NCBI GenBank assembly: GCA_016125355.1
Contig: WGLX01000009.1
Location: forward strand, 124,001-188,000
Direction: 5' to 3'
From: Actinomycetales bacterium
Lineage (GTDB): Bacteria; Actinomycetota; Actinomycetes; S36-B12
Length of the DNA: 64,000 nt
Shown: positions 36,915-46,365 of the stretch, in pieces
How positions within the stretch are numbered: position 1 is the stretch's first letter
Layout: every line of letters starts with the position of its first letter
The notes under the pieces: generated by a model
What the model was told of the DNA's origin: nothing
The model's database searches: none
What the model saw: only the letters and a program-made list of their open reading frames with translations
Program-made: the position numbers and the translations under genes

Positions 36915-37705
36915 CAGTGCTGGGAAGCGATGCCCTGGCGGACAAGGTCGTCCTCATCAGCGGAGGGACACAGGGGCTCGGCGCGGCAGTGGCCCGCACC
37001 GCCGCGCGAAGCGGCGCTGCGGGCGTGGTTGTCACGGGGCGCGACCCGGACAAGGCCTCGGGGCTGCTCGACGACCTCGGGGCGCTCGACGTGGACGCGA
37101 TGGTCGTCCGTGCCGACGTGGGCCATGTCGCCGATGCGGTCAACTCGGTGGCCGCGACGGTGGACGCCTTCGGCCGGGTCGACTGCGTGGTCAATGCGGC
37201 TGCCATCACCACCCGAGGCTCACTCGTCGACACCTCGCCGGAACTGTTCGACGAGCACATCGCGGTCAACCTGCGGGGACCGTTCTTCATCATGCAGGCC
37301 GCGGTGCAAGACATGCTCGCACGGCAGGCCACTGGGTCGATCGTGAACATCCTGTCGATCTCATCGCACGGCGGGCAGTCCTTCATCGCCCCCTACGTCG
37401 CCGCCAAGGCCGGGCTGGTGGCGCTCACGAAGAACGCGGCCCACGCGCACCGCCACGACCGCATCCGGGTCAACGGGCTGAACATCGGCTGGACCGCCAC
37501 CCCCACGGAGGACAGCATCCAGCGCCGGTTCCACGACGCGGACGACACCTGGCTCGAGAAGGCGGGTGCCTCCGTGCCCTTCGGGCGGATCGGCGACCCG
37601 GAGGAGATCGCCGACATGGTCGCCTTCCTCCTGAGCGACGGCTCCGGCATCGTGACAGGGTCGGTGATCGACTGGGACCAGATCGTCGTCGGGGGATTCG
37701 ACTGA
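36911..37705 (+). CDS. Short-chain dehydrogenase/reductase
   Basis: 264 residues, classical SDR. NAD(P)-binding SGGTQGLGAAVA near residue 17, NAAAITTRG, and the Ser-Tyr-Lys triad in ILSISSHGG...PYVAAKAGL. The C-terminal FGRIGDPEEIADMVAFLLSD is standard. The Asn-Ala-Ala start of the fourth strand is canonical. Alcohol or ketone substrate unknown. ATG overlaps the racemase stop; possible joint role in hydroxy- or amino-acid metabolism is inference from coupling. Confidence 0.9.
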   Translation: MTVLGSDALADKVVLISGGTQGLGAAVARTAARSGAAGVVVTGRDPDKASGLLDDLGALDVDAMVVRADVGHVADAVNSVAATVDAFGRVDCVVNAAAITTRGSLVDTSPELFDEHIAVNLRGPFFIMQAAVQDMLARQATGSIVNILSISSHGGQSFIAPYVAAKAGLVALTKNAAHAHRHDRIRVNGLNIGWTATPTEDSIQRRFHDADDTWLEKAGASVPFGRIGDPEEIADMVAFLLSDGSGIVTGSVIDWDQIVVGGFD

Positions 37706-37774
37706 GGTCGGCTACCCGCGCCAATTCGCGTGGCGGTCCCCGATCCGCAGCGGGCCAACTGCGATTCTGGGGCG

Positions 37775-39172
37775 GTGACCGCCCCCACCTTGCCGCCTGA
37801 GGCGCCCGCGACGGGCGCCTCCGCCCGGCGGCGGCCTCCCGCTCGTCGATCCCTGGCGAGCGTCGTGAGGGGGGCGCGGAGCCGGGTGCGCCGGCCCCAG
37901 CGGCTGCTGCCCGAGCCCTTGGGCGTGCTGGCTGGAATCTGGGCGGCTGCGATCGGCTTCTCCCTGGCCGCGGTGCCGATGCTGATCGTGTGGATGGCCT
38001 CCCCAGGAACCGGGCTGACCTGGGTGGGGGCGCTTCGACTGGGGGGTCTGGTCTGGATCGTGGCGCAGGGCACCCCGGTGGCGATCGCGGGGGTCGAGCT
38101 CACCCTCCTGCCCTGGGGCCTGGCCATCATCGTGCTGCTCCTGCTCGCGTACGCGGGCGGCTGGGCCGCTCGGCGTTCGGGGCCAGGATCCTGGTCCGGT
38201 GTGGCGAGGCTCACGGCGGCTGGGGCACTCACCTATGCGGCCATCGTCGGCGTCATCGCCCACCTCGCCTACCAGCCGACCGCACGGGCCTCGCTGGTCG
38301 ACGCTGTCCTGCACAGCCTTGTCCTCGCGATCATCGGCCTGGGCTGGGGCAGTGCCCGGGCGGCCGGGCTGCTGCCGGATCCGCGCATCCCCGCCCCGGC
38401 GCTCGCGATGCTGCGGGCCGGGGTCGGTGCGGTCCTCGCGATCCTGGCCGTCGGCGCCATCGCGGCTGCCGCCTCCCTCCTCGCGCACTTCGATGACGCC
38501 ATCACCATGACCCAGTCGCTGGGCGGTGGGATCGGGGGTGGCTTGGCACTGACGTTGCTCGGCATCGCCTACGCCCCCGTGATTGCGGTCTGGTCGGCCG
38601 CCTATCTCCTCGGGGCCGGCGTCGTCCTCGCGCCGTCGGTCACGATGACGCCGTTCATCGCGACGAGCGCACCGACCGACCTGCCCCCCTTCCCGCTTCT
38701 GGCGGCCCTGCCCTCCGAGGCGCCGGTCTTCGCCTGGGGACTGCCGATGACGGGCGTGCTGGCCGGCGTGCTGGCGGGAATCCACATCGCCCGCAGCTGT
38801 CGTCGCGAGCCGCGGCTTACCCGACTGGCCCTGGCCGCCGGTGCCGCGGCCGTCACCGGGCTGCTCATGGCCGGCGTCGCGTGGCTGGCCTCCGGAGGAC
38901 TGGGCTCGGACCGCCTGGCCCATCTCGGTCCCACCCCCGCCACCGTGGGCATCCTCGCTGCCGTGCTCGTCGTCCTGGGCGCCGTTCCCAGCGCCGTGGT
39001 GCCTGGACAGTCCGGCCTGCCCCGCCTTCGCGTGGCACGCACGAAGGCAGCCCGGCGGGGACACGCACCCGCAGATCCGGGCGAGGCACCCACCCCGGTG
39101 GCCGATCCGGCCGATACCGTCGAGGGCGAGGCGCTCGCTGCCCCTCCCGCGCCTGACCCCAGCCATCCGTAG
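37775..39172 (+). CDS. perM: Cell division membrane protein PerM (DUF6350 family)
   Basis: Polytopic membrane protein with about ten helices, 465 residues from this start. Charged N-terminal region, then helices from LGVLAGIWAAAIGFSLAAVPM on. The C-terminal tail is Pro/Ala-rich and cytosolic. Identification rests on sequence character plus context: perM lies between sucCD and purN-purH in mycobacteria, and the same neighbours are here. In mycobacteria PerM supports divisome stability. An alternative GTG at 37730 would add 15 residues; neither start has a clear ribosome site. Confidence 0.82.
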   Translation: MTAPTLPPEAPATGASARRRPPARRSLASVVRGARSRVRRPQRLLPEPLGVLAGIWAAAIGFSLAAVPMLIVWMASPGTGLTWVGALRLGGLVWIVAQGTPVAIAGVELTLLPWGLAIIVLLLLAYAGGWAARRSGPGSWSGVARLTAAGALTYAAIVGVIAHLAYQPTARASLVDAVLHSLVLAIIGLGWGSARAAGLLPDPRIPAPALAMLRAGVGAVLAILAVGAIAAAASLLAHFDDAITMTQSLGGGIGGGLALTLLGIAYAPVIAVWSAAYLLGAGVVLAPSVTMTPFIATSAPTDLPPFPLLAALPSEAPVFAWGLPMTGVLAGVLAGIHIARSCRREPRLTRLALAAGAAAVTGLLMAGVAWLASGGLGSDRLAHLGPTPATVGILAAVLVVLGAVPSAVVPGQSGLPRLRVARTKAARRGHAPADPGEAPTPVADPADTVEGEALAAPPAPDPSHP

Positions 39173-39195
39173 CCCACCCACCGAGAGGATCCATC

Positions 39196-39933
39196 GTGGC
39201 CGATCAGAACCCGCCTGAGAGCGCGCCGCCGCCTCCCCCGGAGGGCGCGCCCCGCGGCGCGAACGTCGGCCTCGCCATGTCCTGGGCCTTCGACCGCTTC
39301 AAGGCGAATGCGGCGGCCTTCGTGGGTCTTGCGGCGGTGGTCACCGTCATCCAACTGGTGCAGGGACTGGGCACCCGGCCGATCCAGAACATCCTCACGG
39401 ACTGCTCGAACCCGCAGACACCGGGCCAGGTCAACGCCTGCACGGCGGCCATCGGCGTCAGCGCGGTCGTGGCGATCGGGATCGGCCTCGTCTTCGCGCT
39501 GCTCGCCTTCATCGCCCAGATCGGCGTGCAGCGCGCGGCCATCCGCAGCACCCAGGGCGTGGCGCCGACGTTCGCAGAGATGTTCACGACGCAGTACCTG
39601 GGCCGGTACATCCTCTTCACGATCGTCTTCGTGATCTTGTTCATCGTCGGCCTGGCCCTGTGCATCCTGCCGGGCCTGTTCGTCATGTTCGTCCTGCAGC
39701 TGGGCCCGTACTACATCCTGGACAAGGGCTACAGCGTCGGCGACGCCATGAAGGCCAGCTGGCAGGCGGTCACGCGGAACATGAGCGCGGCCCTGCTGAT
39801 GACGGTGATCAACGTGCTCGTGTACTTCATCGGCGGCCTGGTCTTCGGTCTGCTGACCCTCGTGACGCTGCCCTTCGGTGCCCTGTTCACCTCCCACCTG
39901 TACCGCCAGTTCAACCACGAGGAGATCGTGTAG
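39196..39933 (+). CDS. Integral membrane protein (DUF975-like), unknown function
   Basis: 245 residues. The Pro-rich cytosolic start (ESAPPPPPEGAPRG) precedes about five membrane helices. FDRFKANAAAFVGLAAVVTV, TFAEMFTTQYLGRYIL and DKGYSVGDAMKASWQAVTRN follow the pattern of DUF975 or similar proteins with regularly spaced amphipathic repeats. GTG start with GAGAGG upstream, 23 nt after perM. Function unknown. Confidence 0.8.
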   Translation: MADQNPPESAPPPPPEGAPRGANVGLAMSWAFDRFKANAAAFVGLAAVVTVIQLVQGLGTRPIQNILTDCSNPQTPGQVNACTAAIGVSAVVAIGIGLVFALLAFIAQIGVQRAAIRSTQGVAPTFAEMFTTQYLGRYILFTIVFVILFIVGLALCILPGLFVMFVLQLGPYYILDKGYSVGDAMKASWQAVTRNMSAALLMTVINVLVYFIGGLVFGLLTLVTLPFGALFTSHLYRQFNHEEIV

Positions 39934-39958
39934 TCGTCGGGCGGCCCGGCCCCGCGAA

Positions 39959-40014
39959 GCTGCGTCAGTTGTTGCTGGACAAATCGGACCGCAGACATCT
40001 ACAACTGACGCAGC
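39959..40014. repeat. Inverted repeat upstream of purN
   Basis: 14-nt perfect arms, GCTGCGTCAGTTGT (39959-39972) and ACAACTGACGCAGC (40001-40014), 28-nt loop. It lies 26 nt after the membrane-protein stop and 43 nt before the purN -10 box. It may terminate upstream transcription. The arms read like another short extragenic palindrome. Confidence 0.7.
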
Positions 40015-40056
40015 AACGGGGGAAGGTGGGCCGGCGAAGGCGGCGACCCGGCTGGA

Positions 40057-40062
40057 TAGGGT
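40057..40062 (+). promoter_or_regulatory. -10 box of purN (leaderless)
   Basis: TAGGGT six nt before the GTG at 40069, no ribosome-binding site, consistent with a leaderless purN-purH mRNA. Confidence 0.6.
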
Positions 40063-40068
40063 TGCGGC

Positions 40069-40644
40069 GTGCCCGCGCGCCTCGTCGTCCTCGCCTCGGG
40101 TTCAGGCACCCTCCTGCAGGCGCTGATCGATGCCGCGCACGCGGGTGACCTCGATGCGGAGATCACCGCCGTCGGCAGTGACGTCCCCGACGTGACGGCG
40201 CTCGCGCGCGCCGAGGCGGCCGGCATCCCCACGTTTGTGGAGGCCCCGGCGTCGTATGCGAGCCGTGCCGAGTGGAACAGCGCCCTGACGGCGCGGGTGC
40301 GCTCCCTGGCGCCCGACTGGGTGGTCAGCGCGGGTTTCATGCGCATCCTTGGGGCCGAGTTCGTCGACGCCTTCAGCGGGCGCATCGTCAACACGCACCC
40401 GGCTCTGCTTCCGGCCTTCCCCGGTGCCCACGCGGTGCGCGATGCGCTGGCCTACGGGGTCAGGGTGACCGGCTGCACGGTCCATCTGGTCGACCACGGC
40501 GTCGACACCGGCCCGATCCTGTCCCAGCGCGCCATCGACGTGCGCCTTGGTGAGTCCGAGGCCGACCTTCATGAACGCATCAAGCAGATCGAACGACCCC
40601 TGCTGGTGGAGACCCTGTCCACCCTGATCGGAGGAAACCCGTGA
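40069..40644 (+). CDS. purN: Phosphoribosylglycinamide formyltransferase
   Basis: Third step of purine synthesis: transfers a formyl group from 10-formyl-THF to GAR. 191 residues. The substrate loop [14 protein letters not shown] is near the N-terminus, and the catalytic Asn-His-Asp come from [13 protein letters not shown] and [11 protein letters not shown]. Its stop overlaps the purH start by 4 nt (GTGA). Confidence 0.97.
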   Translation: MPARLVVLASGSGTLLQALIDAAHAGDLDAEITAVGSDVPDVTALARAEAAGIPTFVEAPASYASRAEWNSALTARVRSLAPDWVVSAGFMRILGAEFVDAFSGRIVNTHPALLPAFPGAHAVRDALAYGVRVTGCTVHLVDHGVDTGPILSQRAIDVRLGESEADLHERIKQIERPLLVETLSTLIGGNP

Positions 40645-42209
40645 GCGAGCAGTCCCGTCGACCCGTGCGTCGCGCCCTGGTGTCGGTCTATGACAAGTCC
40701 GGGCTCGAGGACCTCGCCCGCGGACTGTCCGTGGCCGGGATCGAGATCGTCTCGACCGGGTCGACCGCCAAGACCATTGCCGCTGCGGGAGTGCCGGTCA
40801 CGGCCGTCGGTGATGTCACCGGCTTCCCCGAGACGCTGGACGGCCGCGTCAAGACGCTGCACCCGCACATCCACGGCGGACTGCTCGCGGACCTGCGCAA
40901 GGACTCGCACCGCGAGGCGCTCGACGACCTCGGCATCCTCGCCTTCGAGCTGGTCATCGTGAACCTCTACCCGTTCGAGCAGACCGTCGCCTCGGGCGCG
41001 GAGGTCGACGACTGCGTGGAGCAGATCGACATCGGGGGGCCGGCGATGGTGCGCGCGTCAGCGAAGAACTACGCCAACGTCGCCATCGTCACCTCGCCCG
41101 AACGCTACGGCGAGGTGCTGGAGGCGGTGGGCGCCGGCGGGTTCACCCTCGAGCAGCGGGCGGCCCTCGCGGTGGAGGCGTTCGCGCACACGGCCACTTA
41201 CGACATCGCCGTGGCCTCGTGGCTGGGCAGCGTCGTGGCCCCCGACCCGGAGGGCGACGGCTTCCCGTCCTGGGTGGGTGCCGCGTGGCGGCGGGGCAGC
41301 GTGCTCCGCTACGGCGAGAACCCGCACCAGCGCGCCGCCGTGTACCTCTCGGCCCACCACGAGCCGGCGCTCGCCGGAGCGCACCAGTTCCAGGGCAAGG
41401 AGATGTCATACAACAACTACGTCGATGCCGACGCGGCTCGGCGAGCGGCGTTCGACCACCTCGAGCCCGCCGTGGCGATCATCAAGCACGCCAACCCGTG
41501 CGGTATCGCCGTGGGACGGGACATCGCCGATGCGTACCGCAAGGCGCTCGAGACGGACCCGGTCTCGGCGTTCGGGAGCGTCGTCGCGGCGAACCGCGAA
41601 GTGACCCGCGAGATGGCGGAGGCCATGGCCGAGATCTTCACCGAGGTGATCGTGGCGCCGTCGTACGAGCCCGGCGCGCTCGAGGTCTTCGCGGCGAAGA
41701 AGAACCTGCGCGTCCTCCAGGTCGAGGGCCCGCACATGGGCCAGCACATCGAGTCCCGGTCGATCTCCGGTGGCGTGCTCCTGCAGGTGACCGATGCCAT
41801 CGACGCCGAGGGCGACGATCCGTCGACCTGGACGCTGGCCTGCGGCGAGGCGGCCGACGAGCAGACGCTGCGGGACCTGGAGTTCGCCTGGCGGGCCTGC
41901 CGGTCGGTGAAGTCCAATGCGATCCTGCTCGCCAAGGACGGCGCGGCCGTCGGCGTGGGCATGGGCCAGGTCAACCGTGTCGACTCCGCGCGCCTGGCCG
42001 TCGACCGCGCGGGGGACAGGGCCGGCGGTTCGGTGGCGGCCTCGGACGCGTTCTTCCCGTTCCCGGACGGCCTCGAGGTCCTGCTGGGTGCGGGTGTCCG
42101 GGCGATCGTCCAGCCGGGTGGCTCCGTGCGCGACGAGGAGGTCATCGCGGCGGCTCAGGCGGCCGGCGCGACGATGTACCTCACCGGCACCCGCCACTTC
42201 TTCCACTGA
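40641..42209 (+). CDS. purH: Bifunctional AICAR formyltransferase/IMP cyclohydrolase
   Basis: Last two steps to IMP. 522 residues. The N-terminal IMP cyclohydrolase domain has [17 protein letters not shown] and [19 protein letters not shown]. The C-terminal transformylase has [15 protein letters not shown], the catalytic segment [13 protein letters not shown] and the end [15 protein letters not shown]. Translationally coupled to purN. The IMP made here is the substrate of the guaB and guaA products elsewhere in the window. Confidence 0.98.
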   Translation: MSEQSRRPVRRALVSVYDKSGLEDLARGLSVAGIEIVSTGSTAKTIAAAGVPVTAVGDVTGFPETLDGRVKTLHPHIHGGLLADLRKDSHREALDDLGILAFELVIVNLYPFEQTVASGAEVDDCVEQIDIGGPAMVRASAKNYANVAIVTSPERYGEVLEAVGAGGFTLEQRAALAVEAFAHTATYDIAVASWLGSVVAPDPEGDGFPSWVGAAWRRGSVLRYGENPHQRAAVYLSAHHEPALAGAHQFQGKEMSYNNYVDADAARRAAFDHLEPAVAIIKHANPCGIAVGRDIADAYRKALETDPVSAFGSVVAANREVTREMAEAMAEIFTEVIVAPSYEPGALEVFAAKKNLRVLQVEGPHMGQHIESRSISGGVLLQVTDAIDAEGDDPSTWTLACGEAADEQTLRDLEFAWRACRSVKSNAILLAKDGAAVGVGMGQVNRVDSARLAVDRAGDRAGGSVAASDAFFPFPDGLEVLLGAGVRAIVQPGGSVRDEEVIAAAQAAGATMYLTGTRHFFH

Positions 42210-42220
42210 GCGCGGCGCCG

Positions 42221-43186
42221 GTGGCGGCAAGTCGAGGCCGGGGGCTCGAGGCTGCCCTGCTGACAGTCGGCCTCGGAGCCTTCATCGCGATCCAGTCAAA
42301 GGTGAACGGCGAACTCGCCCACTGGGTGGGCACCGGATTGTTCCCGGCGTGGGTGACCATGGTCACCGGCTTCATCATCCTCATCGTCGTGGTGTCGGCG
42401 CGACGAGCGGGTCGCGCAGGAGTGACCGAGGTGCTCGGCCGGGCCCGATCCGGCGCACTGCCTTGGTGGGTGTTCACGGGCGGCCTCTTCGGGAGCTTCT
42501 TCCTGATCGGGCAGAGCATCACGGTGCCCTTGGTCGGGGTGGCCGTGTTCACCGTGGCCACCATCGCCGGCCTGACGACCGGGTCGCTGATCGTGGACCG
42601 GCTCGGACTGACGGGCACCGGTGCGCGCCTCATCACGGCGAGACGGATCGTCGCAGCCGCGCTGGCGGTCCTCGCCGTCGGCATCGGCGTGTCCGACCGC
42701 CTCCAGACCGGCTCGTCCAGTGCCGCCATCGCGCTCCTCGCCCTCGCGTCGGGCATCCTTATCGCCCCGCAGCAGGCGTTCAACGGACGGGTGGCCGTCG
42801 CGGCCAAGGACCCGCTGGTCGGCGCCTTGGGCAACTTCACCGGGGGATTCCTGGCGATGAGCCTGACCCTGGGTATCGCCCTGGCGGCGGGGTTGTCACT
42901 GAATGATCCGGGCGCCGCTCCCTGGTGGGCCTTCCTCGGCGGCCCCCTCGGGCTTACGGTCATCGTGGGCGCGGCCTGGGCGGTTCCCCTGCTCGGGGTC
43001 CTCGTGTTCTCGCTGCTCTCGATCCTCGGTCAGCTCGTCGGCTCGCTGGTGCTGGACCTCCTGGCGCCGACCGAAGGGGCCAGCCTGGGCTGGCACATCT
43101 ACGCAGGGGTGGCCATGACGTTCGTGGCGGTGCTCGTGGCCGCTGGTCCCCACGCCTTGCGGATCAGGCGCGCAGCGCGCCCATGA
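42221..43186 (+). CDS. DMT-superfamily transporter (DUF606/YdcZ type)
   Basis: 321 residues arranged as two homologous halves of five helices each. Each half begins with a similar motif: FIAIQSKVNGELAHWVG in the first and APQQAFNGRVAVAAKDPLVGALGNFTGGF in the second. This is the DUF606/YdcZ family. Substrate unknown. GTG start 11 nt after purH, so possibly on the same transcript. The last 23 nt overlap the convergent aldo/keto reductase gene. Confidence 0.82.
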   Translation: MAASRGRGLEAALLTVGLGAFIAIQSKVNGELAHWVGTGLFPAWVTMVTGFIILIVVVSARRAGRAGVTEVLGRARSGALPWWVFTGGLFGSFFLIGQSITVPLVGVAVFTVATIAGLTTGSLIVDRLGLTGTGARLITARRIVAAALAVLAVGIGVSDRLQTGSSSAAIALLALASGILIAPQQAFNGRVAVAAKDPLVGALGNFTGGFLAMSLTLGIALAAGLSLNDPGAAPWWAFLGGPLGLTVIVGAAWAVPLLGVLVFSLLSILGQLVGSLVLDLLAPTEGASLGWHIYAGVAMTFVAVLVAAGPHALRIRRAARP

Positions 43187-44156
43187 GGGCCTCGGGATAC
43201 CGGGTTCCCACAGTCGCGCCGACCGGCGCAGCCTGATCGAGAGCCGCCTGCTGCTCGGCAGTGAGGACGATCGACGTGGCTGCGACGTTGTCCTCCAGGT
43301 GTGCGACCTTCCGGGAGCCCGGGATCGGAACGACGTCCTCACCCCGGGAGAGCACCCACGCGAGGGCCACCTGCGCGGGAGTCGTCCCGAGGCTCTCGGC
43401 GACCGTGCGCACCGCATCGACGATGTGCCGGTTGGCCTCGATCGCGTCGTCCTGGAATCGTGGCCAGGCACGGCGTCCGTCGTCGTCCGCGAAGTCCTCC
43501 TTCGACTGGATCGTGCCGGTCAGGAAACCGCGCCCGAGAGGCGAGTAGGCGACGAATCCGATACCCAGCCGTCGCACGGTGGCGAGCACCCCATCACTCT
43601 CGACATCTCGGGTCCACAGGGACCACTCCGTCTGCAGTGCGGTCACCGGATGGACGGCGTGCGCACGCTCGATCGACTCCGGTGATGCCTCGCTGAGGCC
43701 GAGGAAGCGGACCTTGCCGTCGGACACGAGGTCAGAGAGGGCTCCCCAGGTCTCCTCGATCGGCACCGTCCGGTCGATCCGGTGCTGGTAGTACAGGTCG
43801 ATGCTGTCGATGCCCAGTCGGCGCAGGCTGGCCTCGCAGGCCTGCCGCACGTACTCGGGGCTGCCGTCGATGGTGCGCCGACCATCCTCGTGGAATCGCT
43901 GGCCGAACTTGGTGGCGAGCACCACCTCGTTCCGCCTCCGACGCAGGACGCGGGCGAGCAGCTCCTCGTTCGCGTACGGCCCGTAGGAGTCCGACGTGTC
44001 GAGGAAGGTGACCCCGAGGTCAAGCGCGTGCTCCGCCGTGGCCAGGGACTGCTCCTCGTCGGCCACCCCGTAGGCGAACGACATGCCCATGCAGCCCAGC
44101 CCCAGTGTCGATACCTCGAGGGCGGCCGATCCACTGCCCAGGATGCGAGTGCGCAC
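43164..44156 (-). CDS. Aldo/keto reductase
   Basis: 330-residue NADPH-dependent TIM-barrel oxidoreductase of the AKR13/YajO-like group. Active-site residues are visible: Asp and Tyr in DTSDSYGPYANEELL, Lys in LATKFGQR and His in YYQHRID. The C-terminal cofactor segment is IPGSRKVAHLEDNVAA. Last gene of the minus-strand operon that includes the LacI regulator, 24 nt downstream of it. Likely reduces or oxidises a carbonyl intermediate of the adjacent catabolic cluster. Confidence 0.92.
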   Translation of the reverse strand: MRTRILGSGSAALEVSTLGLGCMGMSFAYGVADEEQSLATAEHALDLGVTFLDTSDSYGPYANEELLARVLRRRRNEVVLATKFGQRFHEDGRRTIDGSPEYVRQACEASLRRLGIDSIDLYYQHRIDRTVPIEETWGALSDLVSDGKVRFLGLSEASPESIERAHAVHPVTALQTEWSLWTRDVESDGVLATVRRLGIGFVAYSPLGRGFLTGTIQSKEDFADDDGRRAWPRFQDDAIEANRHIVDAVRTVAESLGTTPAQVALAWVLSRGEDVVPIPGSRKVAHLEDNVAATSIVLTAEQQAALDQAAPVGATVGTRYPEALMGALRA

Positions 44157-44180
44157 ACGGACTCCTAACGTCGTGGGGGA

Positions 44181-45194
44181 TCAGGGATGCGGCGGTCCGG
44201 TCGAGGCGCGGACCACCAGTTCGGGAGTCAGGCGGACCTGCTTGACGGGGGTCCCGCCCTCCTCGGCCAGGTGGCTGAGAAGCAGTCGAGCCGCCTCCGA
44301 GCCGATCTCGTGCTGCGGCACGCGGATCGTCGTCAGCGGCGGATCGACCAGGTCCATGAAGGGCATGTCGTTGTAGCCGATGACGCTCAGGTCCCGGGGG
44401 ATGCGCAGTCTGCGCTCGCGGGCCGCCTCGATGACGCCGATGGCGAGCTGGTCGTTCGCCGCCACGATGGCCGTGATGCGCGGATCCCGCGCCAGCATGC
44501 CCATCGCGGTCTCCTTCGCCTCCTCGATGTTCCAGGCGGTGACGGCGACGTTGCGCTTCGCCACGGAGAGCCCGAGCTCCCTCATGACGCGATTGAAGGC
44601 CTGGGCACGCTCATGTCCGGTCGAGGACCACTTCGGTCCTGCGAGATGCGCGATCTCGCGATGCCCCATGTCGTAGACGTGGTCGACGGCGAGGCGGATG
44701 CCATGCTGGTCGTCGGCGGCCACCGACGGCAGCTGGATGCTCTCGGTGACCCGGTTGATGAGGACGATCGGGAACCGGGATGCCAGTTCCACGAGCAGGG
44801 GATGGTCGCGCCGCGCGGTCGCGAGGATGAAGCCGTCGACTCGGCGGGCTCGCAGCGAGGCGACCATCTGCGCCTCGGTCGCGGGGTCGTTGTCCGTGTT
44901 CACCAGGAGCGGGGTGTAGCCGGCCCGCGACAGCGTGTCCTGCATGCCCCGGACCATGCCGGGGAACAGCGGGTTGGTGAGGTCCGGAATGACCACCCCG
45001 ATGGTGTGGGACCGCGAGGTCCGTAGGCCGGAGGCCATGGGGTTCGGCACGTAGTTCATCGCTGCCGCGGCCTTGCGCACCCGTTCCACCGTGGCGGCGT
45101 TGACCAGATGCGCGGTGCGCGGGTTCAGGGCTCGCGAGACGGTGGCCGGGTGCACGCCCAGCTTCTGCGCGATGTCCTTCAAAGTCGCGGCCAC
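44181..45194 (-). CDS. LacI-family transcriptional regulator
   Basis: 337 residues. The N-terminal helix-turn-helix TLKDIAQKLGVHPATVSRAL and hinge are followed by a periplasmic-binding-type sensor domain (IGVVIPDLTNPLFPGMVRGMQ) that should bind a small effector. It sits between the MFS and aldo/keto reductase genes on the minus strand, 4 nt after the MFS stop. The palindrome GCAATCGATTGC, with the central CG expected of LacI operators, occurs at three promoters of the surrounding cluster and is its probable target. Confidence 0.93.
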   Translation of the reverse strand: MAATLKDIAQKLGVHPATVSRALNPRTAHLVNAATVERVRKAAAAMNYVPNPMASGLRTSRSHTIGVVIPDLTNPLFPGMVRGMQDTLSRAGYTPLLVNTDNDPATEAQMVASLRARRVDGFILATARRDHPLLVELASRFPIVLINRVTESIQLPSVAADDQHGIRLAVDHVYDMGHREIAHLAGPKWSSTGHERAQAFNRVMRELGLSVAKRNVAVTAWNIEEAKETAMGMLARDPRITAIVAANDQLAIGVIEAARERRLRIPRDLSVIGYNDMPFMDLVDPPLTTIRVPQHEIGSEAARLLLSHLAEEGGTPVKQVRLTPELVVRASTGPPHP

Positions 45195-45198
45195 GGCG

Positions 45199-46365
45199 TC
45201 ACCCTAGGCGATGTGCATAGCGCCGCGCGCCCTGCACGGACAGCACGGTCAGCACGATGGTGCCCGCCGTCACCACCGTGAACATGGTGGCGGCGCCCCG
45301 GAAGTCGAGCAGGGACCCGGTGATGAAGGCACCGACGCCGTTGCCCAGGAACATGAAGCCCGCGAACAGCGAGACCGCCATGGCGCGCGCGGCATTGGAG
45401 AGCGTGGTGGCCCACGTCTGCAGCGTCGTGTGCATGGTCACCCACGCGATGCCCTGCAGTGAGCAGGAGATCAGGACGGACACGGGATTGACGACCGCGA
45501 TCAGCAGGGCGAACCCGAGGCTCGCACTGACGCCGCCGATGAGCAGGAACCCGGCCGACGAGATCCGATCGGTGCTGCGGCGCACCACCTGGGACGAGAT
45601 GAGGACGGAGAGCCCGTAGCTTCCGGTGGCCAATCCCGCGATGGCCGCCGAGCGCCCCGTGCGCTCGAGGGCCGCAGGCACGAGGTTGAAGCCGCCGAGC
45701 AGGGCCGCAGCCTCGAGGAACACCAGGCCGTACAGGAACCACGCCCAGGGATTGCGGGCCACCTCGCGGAAGGCGACGAGGACCGGGAGGCGGTCGTCGC
45801 CGGGCCGTGGGTTCGGCGAGCGCCGCAAGACGACGGCCAGGCCGAGGCACACCACCGCGGTGGTGACGAAGAAGGCCTGCCAGCCGACGACGAGGACGCC
45901 GATGCCGCCGAGGATCGTGCCGAGGGACAGGCCCAGGGCGACCCCCGTCTGGAGACTGGCGATAGACGACTGGCGCTGTCGCGGGTTCTCGATGGTGTCG
46001 CCCAGGAAGATGACCGCGGTCGGGAAGACGCCTGCCATCGTGGCGCCCGCGAGAGCTCGGACGCCGATGAACGGTCCGATGTCCATCGGGATCACGCTCA
46101 CCAGGTCCATGGCGGCGGCGAGGACCAGCGCGAGGCGCAACGTCGCGATCCTGCCGAGCCGATCGGAGATCAGCCCCCAGATGGGCTGGGCCAGCCCGTA
46201 GGCGAGGAGGTACACGCTCACCGAGATCGTGATCGTGGTCAGGTCGACGTCGAAGTCCTGGCCCATCGTCACCAGCATGGGCGCCACGACCGACCGGTCG
46301 AAGGTCGCGACGAAGACCGCGAACGGCAGGAAGCGGGCCGTTCGGGCCAGCGTCCAGGCGGTCAC
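45199..46365 (-). CDS. Major facilitator superfamily transporter
   Basis: 388 residues and about twelve helices. The loop 2-3 signature GLISDRLGRIATLRLALVLA is clear, as is ATFDRSVVAPMLVTMGQDF in helix 1, which resembles drug/proton antiporters and aromatic-acid carriers. The GTG at 46365 was chosen because it overlaps the upstream gene's stop codon (GTGA) and gives a normal N-terminus. Probable importer or exporter of the cluster's substrate. Direction unknown. Confidence 0.88.
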   Translation of the reverse strand: MTAWTLARTARFLPFAVFVATFDRSVVAPMLVTMGQDFDVDLTTITISVSVYLLAYGLAQPIWGLISDRLGRIATLRLALVLAAAMDLVSVIPMDIGPFIGVRALAGATMAGVFPTAVIFLGDTIENPRQRQSSIASLQTGVALGLSLGTILGGIGVLVVGWQAFFVTTAVVCLGLAVVLRRSPNPRPGDDRLPVLVAFREVARNPWAWFLYGLVFLEAAALLGGFNLVPAALERTGRSAAIAGLATGSYGLSVLISSQVVRRSTDRISSAGFLLIGGVSASLGFALLIAVVNPVSVLISCSLQGIAWVTMHTTLQTWATTLSNAARAMAVSLFAGFMFLGNGVGAFITGSLLDFRGAATMFTVVTAGTIVLTVLSVQGARRYAHRLG

